Positions 59,970 to 64,000 of a stretch of 64,000 bases of DNA are shown in pieces. Under the pieces are notes generated by a model. It did no database searches and was not told the origin of the DNA. It saw only the letters and a program-made list of their open reading frames with translations. Both the position numbers and the translations under genes were made by a program. This DNA comes from an uncultured Bacteroides sp. GTDB lineage: Bacteria > Bacteroidota > Bacteroidia > Bacteroidales > Bacteroidaceae. Each line of letters begins with the position of its first letter. The stretch's first letter is position 1. Location of the stretch: assembly GCF_963678425.1 (NCBI RefSeq), contig NZ_OY782857.1, positions 634,279-698,278 on the forward strand, in the 5' to 3' direction.

Positions 59970-60857
59970 TTATTTTTTACCTTTCCAGTCAATTTCCTGT
60001 AAATCAAGAATAGTTCTTGGTGTGAAGGAAGTTGGTTTTGGCATTTCATAGACCGATTTTCGTAAAAAAGAGCGAAAAGAGTTTAAGTCTGTGTATTGCT
60101 TCTGCTCTTCAACAGATATGATTTTACCGATTCCGAGACGAGGATTCTGCTTACTTTTGTTAAAGATCTCATAAGGCATTCTTATTAAACGGACTCTCCA
60201 GTTAATCAACCCTAGAGAGTAAAAGAATGGAGAATTCTGATCAAAGAAGCGAATGGGCACAATCGGTACCCCGGCTTTTTGAATCAGTTTAATAACGCTT
60301 TCCTGCCATTCACGGTCTCTCACGTGTCTGTCCTGTAAACTCAGGTCTGAAACAGCTCCGGAAGGGAAAAAACCGATTGGATGACCTTCCTGAAGATGTA
60401 CTAAAGCTTTACGAATACCATTGATGTTTAAAGAGTTAATTCCGATATCTGTATTTCCTTTAGGCCTTACTGAAATGAAATTTTCATCCATCGCTTTGAT
60501 TAAAGACAGTATTCTGTTGACCATTACCTTGTAATCGGGACAAATCCCTGCCATCAGGTCTATCAGCATAATACCGTCCAAACCGCCATAAGGATGATTC
60601 GATATGGTGATAAATCCGCCCTCTGGCAAATTGCTCAAGCGCTCAATATTGCCAATCTGATAATCTACACCTAAATTATTCAACAAACTTGCAGCGAATT
60701 CCGAACCGGTGTAATTGCACGAATTTCTGTACAATTGGTTCACCCTATCTATTGCAAACAAACGTATTGCAAACTTGGCCAAACGATGCCCTGTCTTTCC
60801 TCTAAAAATAGGTGACAGGCTTTCCAAATCATTTATATCAATTAATTCCTTTTCCAA
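59970..60857 (-). CDS. PlsC-like lysophospholipid acyltransferase
   Basis: A 295-residue acyltransferase. The HX4D motif is NHPYGGLDGI, with IGFFPSGAVSDLS as the substrate block and VPIVPIRFFDQNSPFFYSLG after it. It is a paralog of the GlsA-like protein at 7287 (NHPLGGLDG, VVPMYFEGCNSGFFY), and lies 63 bases downstream of GtrA and CDP-alcohol transferase genes. A role in acylating a membrane lipid is probable; the substrate is unknown. Confidence 0.85.
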   Translation of the reverse strand: MEKELIDINDLESLSPIFRGKTGHRLAKFAIRLFAIDRVNQLYRNSCNYTGSEFAASLLNNLGVDYQIGNIERLSNLPEGGFITISNHPYGGLDGIMLIDLMAGICPDYKVMVNRILSLIKAMDENFISVRPKGNTDIGINSLNINGIRKALVHLQEGHPIGFFPSGAVSDLSLQDRHVRDREWQESVIKLIQKAGVPIVPIRFFDQNSPFFYSLGLINWRVRLIRMPYEIFNKSKQNPRLGIGKIISVEEQKQYTDLNSFRSFLRKSVYEMPKPTSFTPRTILDLQEIDWKGKK

Positions 60858-60920
60858 ATCACTTTAAAATAATATAGTAGTTGTCACTCAATGTCTTGAA
60901 CTTTAAACTATTATTTTGAT

Positions 60921-61328
60921 TCAAGAGCGTTCTTTTCTAAAAACCCAGTGCCGTTGAAGCGTATAATTAAAAACTATAGAAACTATCAGATCCGTAATTA
61001 TACGACTAATTTCATAATCTATTCTATAAAAGGTTGTAAAATAATATGTTCCTGCTGCTTTTAATGCAATACTATTAATTACAACGATTGCGAATCTCGA
61101 AAATTGCCTCCTGGACGAATATTTATAAGAACTGGTTTTAGATTGAAAAGTCCAGGTTTTATTTAAGGAAAAATTAATGATTGCACCAATAATTCCACCG
61201 ATAGCAATGGATATAGTATAATGTATATTTAATAATTCGGTGCATAGAATCATTATAATATAATCGACAATTCCCCCAATACCTGATGAGACCTGAGCCT
61301 TTGTGAACATAAATAATTTCTCAATCAT
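60921..61328 (-). CDS. GtrA family membrane protein
   Basis: A 135-residue protein with four membrane spans. FTKAQVSSGIGGIVDYIIMI, GGIIGAIINFSLNKTWTFQS and FNYTLQRHWVFRKE are characteristic of GtrA. Members help to flip or anchor polyprenol-linked sugars or lipids. Its start overlaps the CDP-alcohol transferase gene end by 8 bases, indicating translational coupling. Confidence 0.9.
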   Translation of the reverse strand: MIEKLFMFTKAQVSSGIGGIVDYIIMILCTELLNIHYTISIAIGGIIGAIINFSLNKTWTFQSKTSSYKYSSRRQFSRFAIVVINSIALKAAGTYYFTTFYRIDYEISRIITDLIVSIVFNYTLQRHWVFRKERS

Positions 61329-62034
61329 TCTTTTCTTCTTTCAGTTTCTCCTCTTTTTCTGCTAGATCTCTGGTATCAGCCAGACTAAGCAGCTTTTTTG
61401 TGTCTATTATGTTTGATATGAGCAGCATAACACATGCTAAAACTCCTGAATAGACGATTGAGTCTCTGACAAAAACTTCAAGTATAAGAATGAGTGAAAT
61501 AAGAATCCTGACTTCTGTTGGTCCGAATAGTCCATTGTCAATGGAGTATTTATCAGTAATTTTATATCTTAATAAAGTTGTGATCATTTCCCAGCCGTAC
61601 ATTACCACAAAGCCAAATCCCAATAATTCGGCAGGGCCTCCTACATAGATAACAAATCCTAATCCAATGAGTATTGTTGTAAGCCAGTCTACTGTAATGT
61701 CAAGAGAGAAGCCGTACCATTTCCTGGGAGTCTTACGATAATATGCAATTCTACCATCCAGAGAGTCGCCAAACCAGTTTGTAGCAAACCCTAGTACTCC
61801 TAGCAATAGAAAATTTACATCAACATAAGTGGCTAAAATAAAACTTGCAGTTGTTATTAAGCTACCAAAAAAACCAATACCTGTAAGTATATTCGGAGAA
61901 ATATAGGAAGGAATACGTTCAACTAAAAAAGCAAGAGCCTTTTGTTCCTGATTCTTAAGTAGATTGGTTCTGTGTCTTCCTTTTGAAATAGTTGATAATA
62001 TCTCTATTGTTTCTCTGGATAATTTATTTCTCAT
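61321..62034 (-). CDS. CDP-alcohol phosphatidyltransferase
   Basis: A 237-residue integral membrane enzyme. The signature reads DSLDGRIAYYRKTPRKWYGF followed by SLDITVDW. This matches DGx2AR...G...D...D except that the Arg of the AR pair is a Tyr. It transfers a phosphatidyl group from CDP-diacylglycerol to an alcohol. The alcohol (glycerol phosphate, serine, inositol phosphate) cannot be told from sequence. An N-terminal soluble helix of about 50 residues precedes the first span. With GtrA and the acyltransferase it forms a lipid cluster. Confidence 0.88.
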   Translation of the reverse strand: MRNKLSRETIEILSTISKGRHRTNLLKNQEQKALAFLVERIPSYISPNILTGIGFFGSLITTASFILATYVDVNFLLLGVLGFATNWFGDSLDGRIAYYRKTPRKWYGFSLDITVDWLTTILIGLGFVIYVGGPAELLGFGFVVMYGWEMITTLLRYKITDKYSIDNGLFGPTEVRILISLILILEVFVRDSIVYSGVLACVMLLISNIIDTKKLLSLADTRDLAEKEEKLKEEKND

Positions 62035-62091
62035 TTGAATATATTTGAATTACTAAAACGACTTCCGACATTTTGCATTTTAAAAATTATG

Positions 62092-62099
62092 TAAAGTTA
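62092..62099 (-). promoter_or_regulatory. Possible -7 box for the lipid cluster
   Basis: The plus-strand TAAAGTTA reads TAACTTTA on the minus strand, one base off TAnnTTTG, 57 bases upstream of the CDP-alcohol transferase start. Confidence 0.35.
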
Positions 62100-62273
62100 G
62101 GGAAAAGATTGAAATATTGTGAATTTCAATTTGTGAAATACTATTAATTGCTATTTTTTGCCATTGAATTTTATGCTTAAATATATATCTTAAGGCTTAA
62201 GGTATAGTTTCTTATGCCATTAAACTACTTTAATTCATTATTTAATTCCCTTGTTGTTAATATTTACTTATGC

Positions 62274-63605
62274 TTAGTTTCTCCATACTTTTAGGAATGT
62301 TGGAACTTCATAAGCAAGCATTACTATCCATCCAATCAGGCAGGCATAAGCAATTCCTGACATCCCCCAATGGGGTGCAAATATATATGCGGCTATGGCT
62401 CTGGCGAAAATCTGAAAGAAGGTAGAATTTAATGTAACCTTTAATTTTCCTATTCCACGGAAAAAGCCTTGGAGCGCATTTGTTAAGCCTGGCAAAAAAT
62501 AGAAAAAAGCCATCGTTTGTAAGTACAATACTCCTGATTTAATTACATTGACTCCTTCATCGCCAACAAATGGATATACTAACCAATAGGCTCCAAAGTA
62601 GATGCCAACCATTAGAACAACACTATAAACAAGTTCTATCTTGATGGATGAGATAAATCCTTTTCTCATTCTTTCTCTTTGTCCGGCTCCCCTGTTTATT
62701 GCTAAAAACGTGGTGGCTGAGTTGGCAATGCTTTGTTCAGGAGCAAGTACAAAATCGTCAATGCGATTAACGGCATTAAAAGCTGCTATAGCATGCACAC
62801 CAAGTGGATTAACGGCTCCTTGCACAAACAACTTACCAATATATAAACAAGTTTGCTGCATGGCAGAAACCGAACTATAATTTACTGTGTCTCGTAACAA
62901 TGATCTGTCAAACACAAATTCAGAACGCTTGAATTTCAGAATCGGTATTTCTTTCCAGACATAATATATACATAGAAAGGCGGATATTGCTTCTGCTGTT
63001 ACGGTTGCGCAAGCTGCACCTATTACTCCCATTTTAAAGACAACAACAAAAAGAATATCCATTATTATATTCATGATTGACGATGTTATCAGGAAGTAGA
63101 GCGGAACTTTCGAATTGCCCATACTACGCAATGTTGATGCGTAGATATTGTATGTGAAGGTGAAAACTAATCCGATAAATATGATCTGAAGAAAATGCGT
63201 TGCATCATCAATAATTTCGTTTGGGGTATTCATAAACATCAATATGGTGCGTGAGAATACAATGCCAAGGATGATGAGGACTAATGTAAAAATGCCTCCA
63301 GCAATAAACGATGTGGATATTTCACGCTTTAACTTTTTCATGTCACCTGCTCCGAAAAACTCGCTCATCAGAACTGACATTCCCAGGCAAATACCGACTA
63401 TCATAAAGATAATGATGTTCATAATTGGACTTGCTGCTCCAACAGCTGCCAATGCATTGGGACCAACGAACCGACCAACTATTATGGAATCTGCAGCATT
63501 GTATGTCAGCTGAAAGAAGTTACCGAGGATTAGAGGAATGGCAAACCTGATTAGTTGCGGGGAGATTCTGCCGACTGTCATATCGGCTTTATTTTTATTA
63601 TTCAT
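62274..63605 (-). CDS. MATE-family efflux transporter
   Basis: A 443-residue transporter with 12 spans. The start ISPQLIRFAIPLILGNFFQL, then NAADSIIVGRFVGPNALAAV and VLMSEFFGAGDMKKLKREIS, is typical of the DinF/NorM-like MATE group. The second half repeats the pattern (AIAAFNAVNRIDDFVLAPEQ, SIANSATTFLAINRGAGQRE). It probably exports drugs or metabolites in exchange for cations. It has its own -7 box upstream and is separated from the lipid cluster by 239 bases in which I see nothing. Confidence 0.92.
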   Translation of the reverse strand: MNNKNKADMTVGRISPQLIRFAIPLILGNFFQLTYNAADSIIVGRFVGPNALAAVGAASPIMNIIIFMIVGICLGMSVLMSEFFGAGDMKKLKREISTSFIAGGIFTLVLIILGIVFSRTILMFMNTPNEIIDDATHFLQIIFIGLVFTFTYNIYASTLRSMGNSKVPLYFLITSSIMNIIMDILFVVVFKMGVIGAACATVTAEAISAFLCIYYVWKEIPILKFKRSEFVFDRSLLRDTVNYSSVSAMQQTCLYIGKLFVQGAVNPLGVHAIAAFNAVNRIDDFVLAPEQSIANSATTFLAINRGAGQRERMRKGFISSIKIELVYSVVLMVGIYFGAYWLVYPFVGDEGVNVIKSGVLYLQTMAFFYFLPGLTNALQGFFRGIGKLKVTLNSTFFQIFARAIAAYIFAPHWGMSGIAYACLIGWIVMLAYEVPTFLKVWRN

Positions 63606-63681
63606 ATATACTATTGCTCAATATCTGCTCTTTTCTCTCAAGAAAACAAGCAAATCAGAAATTTATTTCTTATAAAGACTG

Positions 63682-63689
63682 CAAAGGTA
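63682..63689 (-). promoter_or_regulatory. -7 box for the MATE transporter gene
   Basis: The plus-strand CAAAGGTA reads TACCTTTG on the minus strand, 77 bases upstream of the MATE start. Confidence 0.5.
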
Positions 63690-63770
63690 GGGCTTCTGAT
63701 TTTTTTAATGAAAGATGGTTTATCAATAAACTCTTATTAAGATTAAAAAGTAATAAATGGGAGAGGTGTA

Positions 63771-63807
63771 TAAAGAAAAAGACCTGCAAAAATTTTGCAG
63801 GTCTTTT
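63771..63807 (-). terminator. Terminator for tRNA-Leu
   Basis: AAAAGACCTGCAAAA (63777-63791) and TTTTGCAGGTCTTTT (63793-63807) are exact reverse complements around one base. On the minus strand the stem is followed by a T-rich tail. It lies 8 bases past the tRNA 3' end. Confidence 0.88.
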
Positions 63808-63814
63808 CTAAAAG

Positions 63815-63896
63815 TGCGGCTGAAGGGACTCGAACCCCCACGACTCTCGTCACTAGATCCTAAGTCTAGCGCGGCTACCAATTACGCCACAGCCGC
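63815..63896 (-). tRNA. tRNA-Leu (anticodon TAG)
   Basis: An 82-base class II tRNA. The acceptor stem GCGGCTG pairs with CAGCCGC, with A as discriminator. The anticodon stem-loop is CTAGA-CTTAGGA-TCTAG, giving anticodon TAG. A long variable arm (TGACGAGAGTCGTG) and the T loop GGTTCGAGTCC are clear. The 3' CCA is not encoded. Confidence 0.95.
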
Positions 63897-63933
63897 ATTC
63901 GCGGTTGATGTCGCACTTTTTTGTTTAGCGATG

Positions 63934-63964
63934 CAAAGGTAGGAATTATTTCTTTCTTTGCAAA
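63934..63964 (-). promoter_or_regulatory. Promoter for tRNA-Leu
   Basis: On the minus strand TTTG (63961-63964) is separated by 19 bases from TACCTTTG (63934-63941), matching the Bacteroides -33/-7 consensus exactly, 37 bases before the tRNA. Confidence 0.75.
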
Positions 63965-64000
63965 TAAAACGGAACTTTTATTTCTTATTCTTTTAAAAAA

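Overview
The window looks like chromosomal DNA from a Bacteroides species or a close relative in the Bacteroidales. Evidence for this is the repeated TAnnTTTG -7 promoter box, the many Bacteroidales-restricted families (DUF2851, DUF4348, DUF4251, DUF4252, DUF4292), a GlsA/GlsB glycine-lipid gene pair, a FucR-FucI pair, lipoproteins and signal peptides ending in AQ, and a prfB gene with the classic CTT-TGA-C recoding site. There are about 51 protein genes, one tRNA-Leu, no rRNA and no CRISPR array.

Layout. 1-5.5 kb: envelope or unknown Bacteroidales genes (DUF2851, DUF4348, family-9-like carbohydrate-binding domain, Ig-like lipoprotein, DUF3108) and a hotdog thioesterase. 5.6-12.8 kb: cysS, the glycine-lipid acyltransferase pair, the Kup potassium transporter and a dGTPase. 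13.0-17.7 kb: an operon of dut, a TPR lipoprotein, a DUF4292 lipoprotein and an EnvC-like protein. 17.7-23.4 kb: a flippase and two glycosyltransferases, convergent with a FemAB-like/M20 peptidase operon.

24.3-35.8 kb is the accessory island. It holds a Sec-exported, two-protein Rhs system: an SpvB/TcB-like half and a DUF6443/Rhs-core half ending in a putative Cys-His hydrolase toxin tip. With it come a protein bearing a type IX-like C-terminal tail, two tandem paralogous exported candidate immunity proteins, a displaced second Rhs tip with its own exported candidate immunity protein, a truncated paralog and an IS982-like remnant. This is the region most likely to hold an undescribed system. 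Its logic looks like polymorphic-toxin tip exchange aimed at the cell envelope.

35.8-42.3 kb: acyl-CoA synthetase, the fucR-fucI pair with a shared candidate operator, prfB and a small membrane protein. 42.3-45.6 kb: porin, CYTH protein and DUF4010 membrane protein. 45.6-48.0 kb: an ECF sigma module (sigma factor, small membrane anti-sigma candidate, DUF4252, outer-membrane barrel). 48.0-51.2 kb: an unknown gene and a DUF4251-YIP1-OmpA operon. A long perfect inverted repeat separates that operon from a divergent TolC-adaptor-RND pump, a two-component system and a PAP2 phosphatase fused to a barrel (51.5-59.9 kb). 60.0-63.9 kb: a lipid cluster (CDP-alcohol phosphatidyltransferase, GtrA, PlsC-like acyltransferase), a MATE transporter and tRNA-Leu(TAG).

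All functions are inferred by reading the sequence. No database search was run.
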